Of a stretch of DNA of 64,000 nt, positions 44,004-54,032 are shown piece after piece. The notes beneath the pieces were generated by a model. The model saw only the letters and a program-made list of their open reading frames with translations, ran no database searches and had not been told where the DNA came from. The translations under genes and the position numbers were made by a program. The stretch is from Paracoccus indicus (GTDB lineage Bacteria; Pseudomonadota; Alphaproteobacteria; Rhodobacterales; Rhodobacteraceae). The stretch is taken from contig NZ_PYWA01000004.1 of NCBI RefSeq assembly GCF_003056335.1, positions 124,001 through 188,000 on the forward strand, written 5' to 3'. Position 1 is the first letter of the stretch. Every line of letters begins with the position of its first letter.

Positions 44004-46247
44004 TCAGCTTTTCTTGCGCCGCCGCTTGGTGGCGCGCTTAACCTCGGCCAGTCGCGCCTTGGTCGAGACTCGCCCCGGCCCGGCGCGTCGGCCCTTGCTG
44101 CGCCCGCGCGGCATCGCCTTGCCGTCCAGCTCCAACAGCTCCAACATCAGGCCGCCGGTGACGGGAACGGCTTCGACCAGACGCACGGTGACGCGCTGAC
44201 CGACGCCGATCTCCAGCCCCGTGTCGCTGCCGACCAAGGTATGTGCGTCGGGGTCGAAGTGGAAATACTCCTGCCCGATCGACCGGATCGGCAGCAGCCC
44301 GTCCGCCCCGGTTTCATCCAGCCGCACGAAAGCGCCGAATTTCTGTACCCCGTTGATGCGGCCCGTCATTTCGGTCCCGACCCGTTCGGACAGATAGGCC
44401 GCCAGATAGCGGTCGGTCGTGTCGCGCTCGGCGGCCATGCTGCGGCGCTCGGTCTCGCTGATATGGGTGGCGGTTTCGGACAGACGCTCGATCTCATCCG
44501 CAGTCAACCCATCCTTGCCCCAGCCATGGCCCGCGATCAGCGCCCGATGCACGATCAGGTCGGCATAGCGGCGGATGGGCGATGTGAAATGCGCATAGCT
44601 TTTCAGCGACAGCCCGAAGTGGCCGTAATTCTCGGGGTGGTAATAGGCCTGCGTCATCGACCGCAGGGTCGAGATGTTGATCAGCTCGTCGAAATCGGTG
44701 TCCTGCGATTGCGCCAGCAGGCGGTTCAGGTGGCTGGTATGCAGCACCTGCCCCTTGGCCAGCGTGAACCCCGAAGCCTGCGCCACCTCGCGCAGCGCGT
44801 CGATCTTGGCGAGGCTGGGTTCCTCGTGGACGCGGAACAGCAGCGGGCGGGACCGCTTGGACAGTTCCTCGGCGGCGGCGACATTCGCCAGCACCATGAA
44901 TTCCTCGATCAGCTTGTGGGCGTCGAAGCGTTCGCGGAACTTGACGTCCTTGACGCGGCCATCGGGCGTCAGTTCGATCCGACGTTCGGGCAGGTCCAGT
45001 TCCAGCGGCTGACGCCGTTCACGCGCCGATTTCAGCAGGCCATAGGCGTGCCAAAGGGGCGTAATGACCTCATCCATCAGGGGGGCGGTCTGGTCGTCGG
45101 GATTGCCGTCAGCCCCCGCCTGCGCCTGTTCATAGGACAGGCTGGCGCGGCTGTTCATCATGGCGCGATGGAAGGTATGGCTGGCCTTGTTGCCCTGAGC
45201 GTCCAGCCGCATCCGGACGGCGATGACGGGGCGATCAACGCCCTCGTGCAGCGAACAGAGGTCCGCCGACAGCGCCTCGGGCAGCATCGGCACCACGCGG
45301 TCGGGGAAATAGCTGGAGTTGCCGCGGTTCCACGCCTCGCGGTCCAGCGCGCTGCCGGTGCGGACGTAATGGGCGACATCGGCGATGGCGACCCAGATGG
45401 TCGCGCCGCCGTCTTCCTCGACCAGGGCTGCGACCGCATCGTCGTGGTCGCGGGCATCCGAGGGGTCGATGGTGACCAGTGGCAGATCGCGCAGATCGTC
45501 GCGACCCTTCATCGTGGCGGGCTTGGCCGATTCCGCTTCGCGGATAACGGCATCGGGGAATTCGTCGGGGATGCCGTGCTGGTGGATGGCGATCAGGCTG
45601 ACCGCGCGCGGGGCCGAAGGGTCGCCAAGCCGGTCGATGATGCGCGCCCAAGGCACGCCCATGCGGTTCTTGGGGCCGACCTGTTCACCCTGCACCAGTT
45701 CGCCGTTTTCCGCGCCAAGCGTCGCATCGCTGCGGACGCGCCATTCGCGGTCCTGGCCCTTGTCGATGGGCATGATGCGACCGCCTTCGGTATCCTTGCG
45801 GAAGATGCCGGTGATGCGGTTAGGGCTGGCGGTGACGCGGCGGATGAGGCGTGCCTCGTATTGGTATTCCTCGCCCGTGACGGGGGCCAGACGGCCAAGG
45901 AAGCGGTCGCCGCGCCCAAGGGCAGGATCGCTCTCGCGCGGGATATAGAGGATGCGCGGCATCGGACCTTCGTTGCGCCAATCCATCGGACGCGCGAACA
46001 GATCGCCCGACCCGTCGGGGGCCAGCAGCTCCAACACCGTCACGGGGGGCAGCTTCTCGGCATCCAGATAGTGCCGGCGGCGGCGCTCCAGCTGACCCGC
46101 GGCCTCCAGCTCCTTCAGCAGGCGCTTGAGGTCGATGCGGGCAGCGCCCTTGATGCCGAAGGCCTTGGCGATGTCGCGCTTGGAATTGGCCTCGGGGTGT
46201 GCAGCGACCCATTCCAAAATCTGTTCTTTGCTGGGGATCTGGGTCAT
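44004..46247 (-). CDS. rnr: Ribonuclease R
   Basis: The protein has 747 residues. RNase R is a 3'-5' exoribonuclease that degrades structured RNA and takes part in rRNA quality control. The order is an N-terminal winged-helix segment, cold-shock domains, the RNB catalytic domain (TIDPSDARDHDDAVAAL with the clustered catalytic Asp residues; YFPDRVVPMLPEALS), then an S1 domain (GRINGVQKFGAFVRLDETGADGL). The C-terminus is a Lys/Arg-rich tail typical of RNase R. It is convergent with atoE, and the GNAT gene lies 39 bp upstream. Confidence 0.96.
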   Translation of the reverse strand: MTQIPSKEQILEWVAAHPEANSKRDIAKAFGIKGAARIDLKRLLKELEAAGQLERRRRHYLDAEKLPPVTVLELLAPDGSGDLFARPMDWRNEGPMPRILYIPRESDPALGRGDRFLGRLAPVTGEEYQYEARLIRRVTASPNRITGIFRKDTEGGRIMPIDKGQDREWRVRSDATLGAENGELVQGEQVGPKNRMGVPWARIIDRLGDPSAPRAVSLIAIHQHGIPDEFPDAVIREAESAKPATMKGRDDLRDLPLVTIDPSDARDHDDAVAALVEEDGGATIWVAIADVAHYVRTGSALDREAWNRGNSSYFPDRVVPMLPEALSADLCSLHEGVDRPVIAVRMRLDAQGNKASHTFHRAMMNSRASLSYEQAQAGADGNPDDQTAPLMDEVITPLWHAYGLLKSARERRQPLELDLPERRIELTPDGRVKDVKFRERFDAHKLIEEFMVLANVAAAEELSKRSRPLLFRVHEEPSLAKIDALREVAQASGFTLAKGQVLHTSHLNRLLAQSQDTDFDELINISTLRSMTQAYYHPENYGHFGLSLKSYAHFTSPIRRYADLIVHRALIAGHGWGKDGLTADEIERLSETATHISETERRSMAAERDTTDRYLAAYLSERVGTEMTGRINGVQKFGAFVRLDETGADGLLPIRSIGQEYFHFDPDAHTLVGSDTGLEIGVGQRVTVRLVEAVPVTGGLMLELLELDGKAMPRGRSKGRRAGPGRVSTKARLAEVKRATKRRRKKS

Positions 46248-46286
46248 TCTCTACCTGTCGTTTCGGCCCCAACGCTGCCAGGCAGG

Positions 46287-46703
46287 TCAGAGTTCGCGTG
46301 TCATGTCCCGATGCGGGATTCCCGCGTCGTCGTAAACCGGTCCTTGCGCCACAAAGCCAAGTTTCTCGTAAAAACCGATGGCATGGGTCTGGGCACCCAG
46401 CTTGGCGGTGGTCACTCCGGGTTGCGTCCGCAGCACGTCCATCGAGGCGCGGATCAGCTGCGCCCCCAGCCCCGTTCCCCGCGCCTGCGGCAAGACGCAG
46501 ACGCGGCCGATCTTGCCGATATCGCCGCGGATCAGCAACCGCGCGGTTCCGACCGGAACGTCGTCCTGCCATGCCAGCAGATGGATGGCTTCGCCGTCCA
46601 GATCGTCCATCTCCTCGGCCTCGGGGACGTTCTGCTCCTCGATGAAGACCGTGCGGCGCAGTGCGTGGCAGGCGGCCAGATCGTCGGTCTGTTCGATCCT
46701 CAT
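46287..46703 (-). CDS. GNAT-family N-acetyltransferase
   Basis: The protein has 138 residues. The acetyl-CoA loop is [15 protein letters not shown], and the start [22 protein letters not shown] plus [13 protein letters not shown] resemble ElaA-like GNATs. The substrate is unknown. The ATG overlaps the dapE stop as ATGA, so it is translated with TSUP-dapE. Pairing of a GNAT with dapE suggests amino-acid or cell-wall precursor chemistry, but this is only inference. Confidence 0.87.
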   Translation of the reverse strand: MRIEQTDDLAACHALRRTVFIEEQNVPEAEEMDDLDGEAIHLLAWQDDVPVGTARLLIRGDIGKIGRVCVLPQARGTGLGAQLIRASMDVLRTQPGVTTAKLGAQTHAIGFYEKLGFVAQGPVYDDAGIPHRDMTREL

Positions 46704-47836
46704 GCGAAATAGCTTTCAAGGATGCGCTGATAGATGGTCTTCAGCTGGTGGATCTGTGCCACGGGCACGCGTTCGTCGACCTGATGCATATGGTGGCCCA
46801 CCAAGCCGAATTCCACCACCGGGCAGTGATCTTTGACGAAACGCGCGTCCGACGTCCCCCCCGAGGTCGAGAGCACCGGCTGGCGGTTCGTTTCCTGCGT
46901 GACGATGCCGCGCACCAGATCGACGAAGGGGCCGGGCTCGGTCAGGAAGGCCTCGCCCGAGATGGCGCTGGTGACGGTCAGGGTGACGCCGGTTTCGGCG
47001 CTGACGCGGGCGGCGCGGTCGCTCAGGTCGGCGGCCAGCGATGCGCCGGTATGCAGGTCGTTGAAGCGGATGTTGACGACCGCGCTGGCGCGTTCCGGGA
47101 TCACGTTCGAGGCCGGGTTGCCGCAATCGATGGTGGTGATCTGCAGCCCCGAGGGGTCGAAGTGATCCGTCCCCTGATCCAGTGGCGTGGCGGTCAGTTC
47201 CGACAGATAGGCCGTCAGCGCGTGCAGCGGGTTCTTCGCGCGATGCGGATAAGCGGCATGCCCCTGCTGGCCCTTGGCGGTGATGGTGAATGTGGCCGAG
47301 CCGCGACGGCCGATCTTCATCATTTCGCCCATGACATCGGGGTTCGAGGGTTCGCCCACGATGCAGGCGTCCATGCGTTCGCCCTTGGCCTGCATCCAGT
47401 CCAGAATGGCGATGGTGCCATCCTTTGATGGGCCCTCTTCATCGCCGGTGATGGTCAGGATCACCGCCCCGTCGGGGGGTGTTTCGCGGGTGAAGTCGAT
47501 AGCGGCGGCAACGAAGGCCGCGACGCCGGATTTCATGTCGGTCGCGCCACGTCCCCAGATGACGCCGTCTTCAACATGGCCGCTGAAGGGCGGATGGGTC
47601 CAAGACCCCAGATCGCCCGGCGGCACGACATCCGTATGCCCATTGAAACCGAAACTGCGCGCGCCCTTGGCCCCCCATCGCGCAAAGAGGTTCGCGGTGC
47701 CGTTGCGATCAACCCGCGTCACTTCAAAGCCAGCCTCGCTCAGCATGTCGCCCAGCAGGACCAGCGCGCCCCCTTCCTCGGGGGTGACAGAGGGGCAGCG
47801 GATCAGGCGGGCGGTCAGGTCGGCGGGGTCGGTCAT
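46700..47836 (-). CDS. dapE: Succinyl-diaminopimelate desuccinylase
   Basis: The protein has 378 residues. DapE, an M20-type zinc enzyme, removes succinate in the lysine/meso-DAP pathway. Metal-site motifs are [24 protein letters not shown] and [12 protein letters not shown], followed by [26 protein letters not shown] 47836, with a GGAG ribosome-binding site, shares one base with the TSUP stop; GTG 47839 is the alternative. lysA, later in the same pathway, is at 25.1-26.4 kb. Confidence 0.96.
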   Translation of the reverse strand: MTDPADLTARLIRCPSVTPEEGGALVLLGDMLSEAGFEVTRVDRNGTANLFARWGAKGARSFGFNGHTDVVPPGDLGSWTHPPFSGHVEDGVIWGRGATDMKSGVAAFVAAAIDFTRETPPDGAVILTITGDEEGPSKDGTIAILDWMQAKGERMDACIVGEPSNPDVMGEMMKIGRRGSATFTITAKGQQGHAAYPHRAKNPLHALTAYLSELTATPLDQGTDHFDPSGLQITTIDCGNPASNVIPERASAVVNIRFNDLHTGASLAADLSDRAARVSAETGVTLTVTSAISGEAFLTEPGPFVDLVRGIVTQETNRQPVLSTSGGTSDARFVKDHCPVVEFGLVGHHMHQVDERVPVAQIHQLKTIYQRILESYFA

Positions 47837-48603
47837 CACAAGCTCCAGATTTCGAGGGCACGGCGGATCAGGTTCAGGCCGGTCAGGATCAGCAGGACCA
47901 GCGTCCAGCGGCGGAATTGGGCGACATCAAGCCGGTCCTGCATGGCAAAACCCAGCTTCATGCCGATGATGGCGGGAATGCACAGCACCGCCGACAAGGG
48001 CAGCGTCTGCGCGTTCAGCACGCCGGAAAACAGATGTGCCACTGTCAGCACCACCGCGCCGATCAGGAAGACCACGCCCTGGACGCGGACCTGTTCACGC
48101 TTCTCGGTGCCGATGGACAGCAGATAGACGATCAGCGGCGGCCCCCAGATGCCGGAAACGCCGCCGTAAAGCCCGCCGATGATGCCCGACACGGCCTCGG
48201 CCCGCTTGCGGTGGTGCAGGTTCAGGACCAGCGGACGGCCCGACAGCTGCCACAAAGCGAAAGCGGTGATCGGCACCCCCAGCAGCGCATACATCACCCA
48301 CTGCGGGATGGATGCGGCAAAGCCTGCCGAAACGCAGATGAACAGCGCCACCATCGCGATATGCAGCCGGAACTTGCGGGTCGAGGCGATGGCAGGCCCG
48401 ACCCCTTCGCGGAACGCCTGCTGGATGTTGGTGATCAGCGTCGGCAGGATCATCGCCGCCAGCGCGACAGGGGCCGTCATGATCGACCCGAAGGCCGAGA
48501 TCATGATCATCGGCATGGCAAATCCCACCGCGCCTTTCACGAAACCCGCAAAGCCGGTGATCGCCACCGCCGCCAGGAACTGCCACATTTCCAATCCGAA
48601 CAT
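47836..48603 (-). CDS. TSUP-family membrane transporter (TauE/SafE)
   Basis: The protein has 255 residues and about eight hydrophobic segments. The first repeat start [24 protein letters not shown] and the second [23 protein letters not shown] are the TSUP/DUF81 hallmarks. Members move sulfite, sulfoacetate or other organic anions; the substrate cannot be given. It heads the minus-strand series TSUP-dapE-GNAT and is divergent from the acyl-CoA dehydrogenase gene, with 170 bp between starts. Confidence 0.9.
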   Translation of the reverse strand: MFGLEMWQFLAAVAITGFAGFVKGAVGFAMPMIMISAFGSIMTAPVALAAMILPTLITNIQQAFREGVGPAIASTRKFRLHIAMVALFICVSAGFAASIPQWVMYALLGVPITAFALWQLSGRPLVLNLHHRKRAEAVSGIIGGLYGGVSGIWGPPLIVYLLSIGTEKREQVRVQGVVFLIGAVVLTVAHLFSGVLNAQTLPLSAVLCIPAIIGMKLGFAMQDRLDVAQFRRWTLVLLILTGLNLIRRALEIWSL

Positions 48604-48700
48604 GGCGGCACGCTAACGGGCGGTCGCGGAAAGGAAAAGCCGGTTCTGCATCACCTGCACCGCCACATTCCGCTGCGACATATTAGATCACCCACGACAC

Positions 48701-48731
48701 GCATTTCGCAAAATTGTTGCGCGGCGAATGC
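48701..48731. repeat. Imperfect inverted repeat upstream of the mcd-type gene
   Basis: GCATTTCGC (48701-48709) and GCGAATGC (48724-48731) are imperfect inverted copies in the divergent spacer between the TSUP and acyl-CoA dehydrogenase genes. The inner sequence CGCAAAATTGTTGCG is itself partly palindromic. It may be an operator for acetate/ethylmalonyl-CoA regulation; no regulator can be named from sequence. Confidence 0.35.
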
Positions 48732-48773
48732 CAAGGCGCTATCCATGCTGCAGTGCCGCAAAGGGGTGAAGCG

Positions 48774-50381
48774 ATGAAAGACATGCAGCAACACAGCGAA
48801 ACCGTCCTGTCCGAGCTTGATGCCCTGCTGGCGCGGGGCACCGCGGCGGTTCGCGACCTTGTCGCCCCTGCGGGCCGCCCTGATGCGCAGCTGCTGGAGG
48901 TCCATCAGCATGCCGCCCACGCCCTGTCCTGGCTGGCCACCTATGTCGAATCGCTGAGGCAGTTGCACGCCTGGTCCGAACGCGTGTCCGGCCCGATCGA
49001 CCGGCTGATCGCGCAGATCGGTTTCGGCGAATACCTGACCCAGATCGCCCATGGCATCCCCATGAGCCAGACCGAATTCGCCCGCCTCTCGGACCTTGGG
49101 GTCGATTGGACGCCCTCGGATGCCGCGGCTGCACTGATGTCGGGAAACACGCCGCAGGCACGCGCCGAACTGGCCGCCCTGATGGCGCAGACCCCCGGCG
49201 CGGCCACCTTCGGCGCATCGGGGCTGGACGAGGATCTCGAGATGATCCGCGACCAGTTCCGCCGCTGGACCGATGACAAGGTCGTCCCCCATGCCCACCA
49301 GTGGCATCTGGACGATCAGCTGATCCCGATCGAGATCATCCAAGAGCTGGCCGAACTGGGCGTCTTCGGTCTGACCATCCCAGAGGATCACGGTGGTCTC
49401 GGCATGTCCAAGGCCGCCATGGTGGTCGTCTCCGAGGAACTGTCGCGCGGCTATATCGGCGTGGGCAGCCTGGGCACCCGCAGCGAGATCGCGGCCGAGC
49501 TGATCCTTGGCGGCGGCACTGATGCGCAGAAGGCCCATTGGCTGCCGAGGCTCGCCAGCGGAGAGACCCTGCCCACCGCCGTCTTCACCGAACCCAATAC
49601 CGGCAGCGATCTGGGGTCCTTGCGCACCCGCGCGGTCAGGGATGGCGACGACTGGCTGGTGACCGGCAACAAGACCTGGATCACCCATGCCGCCCGCACC
49701 CATATCATGACGCTGCTGGCCCGCACCGACCCCGACACCAGCGATTATCGCGGTCTGTCGATGTTCATCGCCGAAAAGACGCCGGGCGACGATGCCGACC
49801 CCTTCCCCACCCCCGGCATGACCGGCGGCGAGATCGAGGTTCTGGGTTATCGCGGCATGAAGGAATACGAGCTGGGCTTCGATGGCTTCCGCGTGGCGGG
49901 CGACAACCTGCTGGGCGGCGAGACCGGCCAGGGCTTCAAGCAGCTGATGCAGACCTTCGAATCGGCCCGCATCCAGACCGCCGCCCGCGCCATCGGTGTT
50001 GCACAAAACGCACTGGAACTGGGGCTGCGCTATGCGCTGGACCGCAGGCAGTTCGGCAAGCCCTTGGTCGAATTCCCCCGCGTTGCCGACAAATTGGCCA
50101 TGATGGCTGTCGAAATCATGATCGCTCGGCAGCTGACTTATTTCAGTGCGTGGGAAAAAGATCACGGTCACCGTTGCGATCTGGAGGCAGGCATGGCCAA
50201 GCTGCTGGGTGCCCGCATCGCATGGTCCAGCGCCGACAATGCCCTGCAGATCCACGGTGGCAACGGTTTTGCGCTGGAATATCAGATCAGCCGCGTGCTG
50301 TGCGATGCCCGCATCCTGAACATCTTCGAAGGGGCCGCTGAAATTCAGGCCCAAGTCATCGCGCGCCGTCTTCTGGGATAA
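48774..50381 (+). CDS. mcd: Acyl-CoA dehydrogenase, probably (2S)-methylsuccinyl-CoA dehydrogenase
   Basis: The protein has 535 residues, about 150 longer than ordinary acyl-CoA dehydrogenases because of a helical N-terminal extension (SELDALLARGTAAVRDLV; HALSWLATYVESLRQLH). This extension is typical of Mcd from the ethylmalonyl-CoA pathway. The FAD domain is complete: FTEPNTGSDLGSLRTRA, NKTWITHAART, RRQFGKPLVEFP, IHGGNGFALEYQISR and the catalytic Glu region NIFEGAAEIQ. ATG 48774 has an AAAGGGGTGA ribosome-binding site. Mcd oxidises methylsuccinyl-CoA to mesaconyl-CoA and passes electrons to ETF, consistent with the ETF-QO gene in this window. Confidence 0.82.
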   Translation: MKDMQQHSETVLSELDALLARGTAAVRDLVAPAGRPDAQLLEVHQHAAHALSWLATYVESLRQLHAWSERVSGPIDRLIAQIGFGEYLTQIAHGIPMSQTEFARLSDLGVDWTPSDAAAALMSGNTPQARAELAALMAQTPGAATFGASGLDEDLEMIRDQFRRWTDDKVVPHAHQWHLDDQLIPIEIIQELAELGVFGLTIPEDHGGLGMSKAAMVVVSEELSRGYIGVGSLGTRSEIAAELILGGGTDAQKAHWLPRLASGETLPTAVFTEPNTGSDLGSLRTRAVRDGDDWLVTGNKTWITHAARTHIMTLLARTDPDTSDYRGLSMFIAEKTPGDDADPFPTPGMTGGEIEVLGYRGMKEYELGFDGFRVAGDNLLGGETGQGFKQLMQTFESARIQTAARAIGVAQNALELGLRYALDRRQFGKPLVEFPRVADKLAMMAVEIMIARQLTYFSAWEKDHGHRCDLEAGMAKLLGARIAWSSADNALQIHGGNGFALEYQISRVLCDARILNIFEGAAEIQAQVIARRLLG

Positions 50382-50457
50382 CGCGCGGAAGGCTGGAACG
50401 GCATGCGGATTAGGGTTATTTCAGGTCAGTTTCGAATTCCCTCCCAAGGAGCCCGCC

Positions 50458-50916
50458 ATGTCGTTCACCCTTCGCCCCGCCTTCCTCGCCGCTGCCGCCG
50501 CGACGCTGACCCTTGCCGCCTGCGCCCAGCAGCCCGCGGGCGATCCGATGGGCGGCATCCCGGCCAACGACTATGTGCTGGTCGGCATCGCCAATGGCAC
50601 CGTGCCGCTGCGCAACATCACCATCACCGTGCGCCCCGAAGGCGTGTCGGGCCGCGGGCCGTGCAACGGCTATGCCGCCAAGAACACCGCCCAGCTGCCC
50701 GCCATCGCATTCGAGCCGCTGCAGACCACCGGCGTCACCGACTGCAAGGATGCCGCCGTCGAGCAGCGCTTCTTCAACGCGCTTCAGCAGGCCAACGTGA
50801 TGGAGTATTACGGCGGCGTCCTGCGCATCAAGGGTCCGACCTGGCTGATCTTCGAAAGCGGTCGTCCGGCCAACCTGCAGACCGACGCCCTGTCGGCTGC
50901 GCGCGGAAACGAGTGA
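50458..50916 (+). CDS. META-domain-like (HslJ-type) lipoprotein
   Basis: The protein has 152 residues. The signal peptide ends in a lipobox (LTLAAC). The core PEGVSGRGPCNGYAAKN resembles the META/HslJ motif, in which a Gly-rich turn leads to CN, and a second Cys follows in TDCKDAAVEQRFF. META proteins are implicated in envelope stress and novobiocin resistance. A strong AAGGAG ribosome-binding site precedes the ATG. It converges on recO with no spacer between the stop codons. Confidence 0.8.
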   Translation: MSFTLRPAFLAAAAATLTLAACAQQPAGDPMGGIPANDYVLVGIANGTVPLRNITITVRPEGVSGRGPCNGYAAKNTAQLPAIAFEPLQTTGVTDCKDAAVEQRFFNALQQANVMEYYGGVLRIKGPTWLIFESGRPANLQTDALSAARGNE

Positions 50917-51654
50917 TCACCTAGGCGGCTGGCCCGGACCGCGGGCCAGCCGCTTGACCAGACGATCCCGGGCGGCGGGCAGATGACGGCCCACCAGTTC
51001 GGCCCCCAGGCGGTTTTCCAGGAAATGCCCGGTGATCGCCAGACCCTCGTGTAGACCGTGATCCTGGTTCGTTCGTGCGCCCCCCATGATGGCGGGCAGC
51101 GGAAACAGGCGGTCCGCCCATTCCCCCGCGCCTTCACGGCTGACCGCGCGGCCCGATCTGGGGCTGACGAAAGCCAGGCCGTCGCGTGCCCCCGTCACCG
51201 CGCAGGCCGACAGGTCCAACCCGAAGCCCATCTCGTCCAGCAGGCGCATCTCCCACGCCAGATAGAGGGGCGGCCAGTCGCCCCCCGCCTCGATCAGGTC
51301 CAGAAGCGCCTCGGTCTGCTGGACCAGGCGCGGATGCGGGTCGCGTTCGGGCAGGGCAAAGACCAGCAGCGCGCAGATAGCGTTCAGCCCGGCCAGCGAC
51401 AGCGCATCGCCCATCAGGCCGGGACGCAGGCGCAAGGGTTCGGCCGTGATCGTGCCCAGCTGATCGGCCTGCCGCGCCCGCCAGCGCAGCGACAGCCGCG
51501 ACCCCGGTTGCAGCATCGCCGCCCGCGTCCGCGAGGTGCCCCCCGGAACCACGCCCGCGTGGCGGCCGTGTTCCATCGTCAGCACGTCGATGATCACCGC
51601 CGTTTCGCCATGGGTGCGGCGCGCGATCACCGTTCCTTCAGCCTGCCATTCCAT
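50917..51654 (-). CDS. recO: DNA repair protein RecO
   Basis: The protein has 245 residues. RecO with RecR loads RecA on gapped DNA. The N-terminal OB fold (EWQAEGTVIARRTHGETAVIIDVLT; HAGVVPGGTSR) and the helical C-terminal domain (LLDLIEAGGDWPPLYLAWEMRLLDEMGFGLDLSACAVTG) fit RecO. ATG 51654 has a GGAGG ribosome-binding site; GTG 51657 directly before it is less likely. The Cys4 zinc site of some RecO proteins is absent, as in most proteobacterial forms. A 127-bp spacer separates it from rarD. Confidence 0.93.
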   Translation of the reverse strand: MEWQAEGTVIARRTHGETAVIIDVLTMEHGRHAGVVPGGTSRTRAAMLQPGSRLSLRWRARQADQLGTITAEPLRLRPGLMGDALSLAGLNAICALLVFALPERDPHPRLVQQTEALLDLIEAGGDWPPLYLAWEMRLLDEMGFGLDLSACAVTGARDGLAFVSPRSGRAVSREGAGEWADRLFPLPAIMGGARTNQDHGLHEGLAITGHFLENRLGAELVGRHLPAARDRLVKRLARGPGQPPR

Positions 51655-51781
51655 CACCGCCTCCGATCATGGTGGCAGCTTGCGACATGGCGCGCTGCAG
51701 GACCAGAGGCTCGGGCGAAACGCCTTTGCAAGTCCGCATCGGCTTCCGTGTTCTTTAAAGAAGATCGGCCAGCGCAAGACC

Positions 51782-52714
51782 TTACTGGATGCGGGCAGCT
51801 GTAGGGGCGACGGCCCGGCGACGGCGGCGGGCCTGGCCCACCAAGGTCGCGGTATAGACGACCAGCGCCGCCCAGATCATCGGGAAGGCGACCAGGCGGG
51901 CACCCTCGAAGGGTTCACGGAACAGCACGACCGCGCAGAGGAAGATCATCGTCGGCGCGATGTATTGCAGGATGCCGATGGTCGACAGCCGGATCAGCTT
52001 GGCGCCATTGGCATAGAACAGCAGCGGGATCGCGGTGACAGGCCCGCAGCCGATCAGCATCAGCGTGTCGAAGCCCCCTGTCCCGAAATGCGCCTGTCCC
52101 TGCATGGCCTGCCAGATCAGGAAACCGGCGGCCAGCGGGCTCAGCAGCAGCACCTCGAGCGTGAAGCCCTGGTTGGGTCCAAGCGGCAAACTCTTCTTGC
52201 AATAGGCATACATCCCCCAGCTGAGCGTCAGCCCCACCGCAACGATGGGCAGACTGCCTGCGCTGACCGTCAGGATGATGACCGCGCAGGCCGCCAGCGC
52301 GATGGCTGCCATCTGTCCGCGCGACAGGCGTTCGCGCAGCAGCGTCGCCCCCAGAAACACGCTGAACAGCGGGTTAATGTAATAGCCAAGCGCCGCATCC
52401 AGCGCGTGATCATTGGCGATGGCCCAGACATAGATCATCCAGTTGACCGAGATCAGGATGGCCGTGATGGCCGCCATCCCCAGCAGGCGCGGGGTTCGCA
52501 GGGCGGCGCGAACCTCGGCAGTGCGGCCCTGCCAGATCAGCACGCCCGCCGCGATGGGCAGCGACCACAGCACGCGATGGGCGATGATCTCGGCTGCGGG
52601 CAGATGCGACAGCGCCTTCATGAAGATCGGCAGCACGCCCCAGATCACATAGGCCGCGATGGCGAAGATCAGGCCCTTGGGCGAATCGGTCTGGGGATCG
52701 GGGATGCTGCTCAT
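51782..52714 (-). CDS. rarD: EamA-family permease RarD
   Basis: The protein has 310 residues from ATG 52714 and ten hydrophobic segments in two EamA repeats. The start GLIFAIAAYVIWGVLPIFMKAL and HRVLWSLPIAAG, then NHALDAALGYYINPLFSVFLGAT and LQYIAPTMIFLCAVVLFREPF, are RarD-specific. The natural substrate is unknown; the family is named for chloramphenicol sensitivity. It lies downstream of the era gene cluster on the same strand and may be read from it, though a separate promoter is possible. Confidence 0.9.
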   Translation of the reverse strand: MSSIPDPQTDSPKGLIFAIAAYVIWGVLPIFMKALSHLPAAEIIAHRVLWSLPIAAGVLIWQGRTAEVRAALRTPRLLGMAAITAILISVNWMIYVWAIANDHALDAALGYYINPLFSVFLGATLLRERLSRGQMAAIALAACAVIILTVSAGSLPIVAVGLTLSWGMYAYCKKSLPLGPNQGFTLEVLLLSPLAAGFLIWQAMQGQAHFGTGGFDTLMLIGCGPVTAIPLLFYANGAKLIRLSTIGILQYIAPTMIFLCAVVLFREPFEGARLVAFPMIWAALVVYTATLVGQARRRRRAVAPTAARIQ

Positions 52715-52753
52715 GCCATGTGCATATTCTGCAATCCGCAACCGCGCCAGAAC

Positions 52754-53089
52754 TTAGAACAGCCCGTCCTGATCCAGCAGGGTGGTGCCGTCGCGGCTCT
52801 CGAGCTCAAGAACCCACAGGTCGGGGTCGCGGGACCGCTGCCGGGCGATGGCGGCGTCGATCTCGGGCTCGGGGCCGGACTGCGTGCGGACCCAGGGACG
52901 GGTGTCGCTGTCCATGTCCCATTCGCGCATCCAAAGGTCCGCCTGCCCGTCCAACCGCGCGCATTTCACCGCGATCGCACCAGCGGAGTCATCACCCCGC
53001 GCGGTGACATAGGCGGGGATGTTGGCAAGACCCAGACGGGCCAGATAGGCGGACACCCAGATGCCCGCCGCCAGCCGTGCCTCAGGCAT
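52754..53089 (-). CDS. DUF1491-family protein
   Basis: The protein has 111 residues. The sequence ARLAAGIWVSAYLARLGLANIPAYVTARGDDSAGAI and DPDLWVLELESRDG matches DUF1491, a small alphaproteobacterial family of unknown function. It is soluble with no signal. The start overlaps the era stop by 8 bp, which is strong evidence of co-translation with the lepB-rnc-era group. The function is unknown. Confidence 0.87.
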   Translation of the reverse strand: MPEARLAAGIWVSAYLARLGLANIPAYVTARGDDSAGAIAVKCARLDGQADLWMREWDMDSDTRPWVRTQSGPEPEIDAAIARQRSRDPDLWVLELESRDGTTLLDQDGLF

Positions 53090-54032
53090 TCCCGTCGCGG
53101 AAGTTCAGGCCGATCTCGTCATAGCGCTCGGCCTCATTCAGCCAGTTCTCGCGGACGCGGACCTGCAGGAACAGGTGGCAGCGGCGGCCCATGAATTCCT
53201 CCAGCTCGACCCGCGCGGCCTGGCCCACGGCCTTGATCGTCTCGCCGCCCTTGCCAAGGACGATACCCTTGTGGCCCTGTCGCGCGACATAGACGACCTG
53301 CTCGACCCGGGCGCTGCCGTCCTTCTTCTCCTCCCAGGCTTCGGTTTCCACCGTCAGCTGATAGGGGATCTCCTCGTGCAGGCGCAGGGTCAGCTTTTCG
53401 CGGGTGATCTCGGCGGCGATCATGCGCATTGGCAGATCGGCGATCTGATCCTCGGGGTAGAGCCAGGGGCTGAGCGGCAGCGTTTCCGACAGCCAGCGGC
53501 GCAACCCGCCGCAGCCGTGGCCACGCTCGGCCGAGATCATGAAGGTTTCCACGAAGGGGAAGGCCGCGTTCATCTTGGCCGAGAGCTCCAGCAGGGCCTC
53601 GGCCTTGACACGGTCGATCTTGTTGATGACCAGCGCGACGGGGGTGTGTTCGGCAACCTCGGCCAGCTGCTCCATGATGGCCTGCACGCCCTCGGTCAGC
53701 CCGCGATGCGCCTCGATCAGCAGAAGAACGATGTCGGCGTCCGATGCGCCCCCCCATGCGGCGGCGACCATGCTGCGGTCGAGGCGGCGCTTGGGGCGGA
53801 AGATGCCCGGCGTGTCGACGAAGACCAGCTGCGCGGGGCCGTTGACGGCGATGCCGCGGATGCGGGCGCGGGTGGTCTGGACCTTGTGGGTGACGATGGC
53901 GACCTTGGCGCCGACCATCTGGTTCAGCAGCGTCGATTTGCCGGCATTGGGTTCACCGATCAGCGCGATGAAGCCGGCGCGGGTCGGGCCGTGATCCTCG
54001 GGGGTGTCGGTCGGGTCCAGATCCTGTGTCAT
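53082..54032 (-). CDS. era: GTPase Era
   Basis: The protein has 316 residues. Era binds 16S rRNA and supports 30S assembly. G1 is [10 protein letters not shown]3 DTPGI, G4 NKIDRV, and [12 protein letters not shown] is the switch region. The C-terminal KH domain includes [18 protein letters not shown] sequence ([22 protein letters not shown]). The ATG overlaps the rnc stop as ATGA. It lies in the classical lepB-rnc-era order and is followed by DUF1491. Confidence 0.97.
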   Translation of the reverse strand: MTQDLDPTDTPEDHGPTRAGFIALIGEPNAGKSTLLNQMVGAKVAIVTHKVQTTRARIRGIAVNGPAQLVFVDTPGIFRPKRRLDRSMVAAAWGGASDADIVLLLIEAHRGLTEGVQAIMEQLAEVAEHTPVALVINKIDRVKAEALLELSAKMNAAFPFVETFMISAERGHGCGGLRRWLSETLPLSPWLYPEDQIADLPMRMIAAEITREKLTLRLHEEIPYQLTVETEAWEEKKDGSARVEQVVYVARQGHKGIVLGKGGETIKAVGQAARVELEEFMGRRCHLFLQVRVRENWLNEAERYDEIGLNFRDGNA

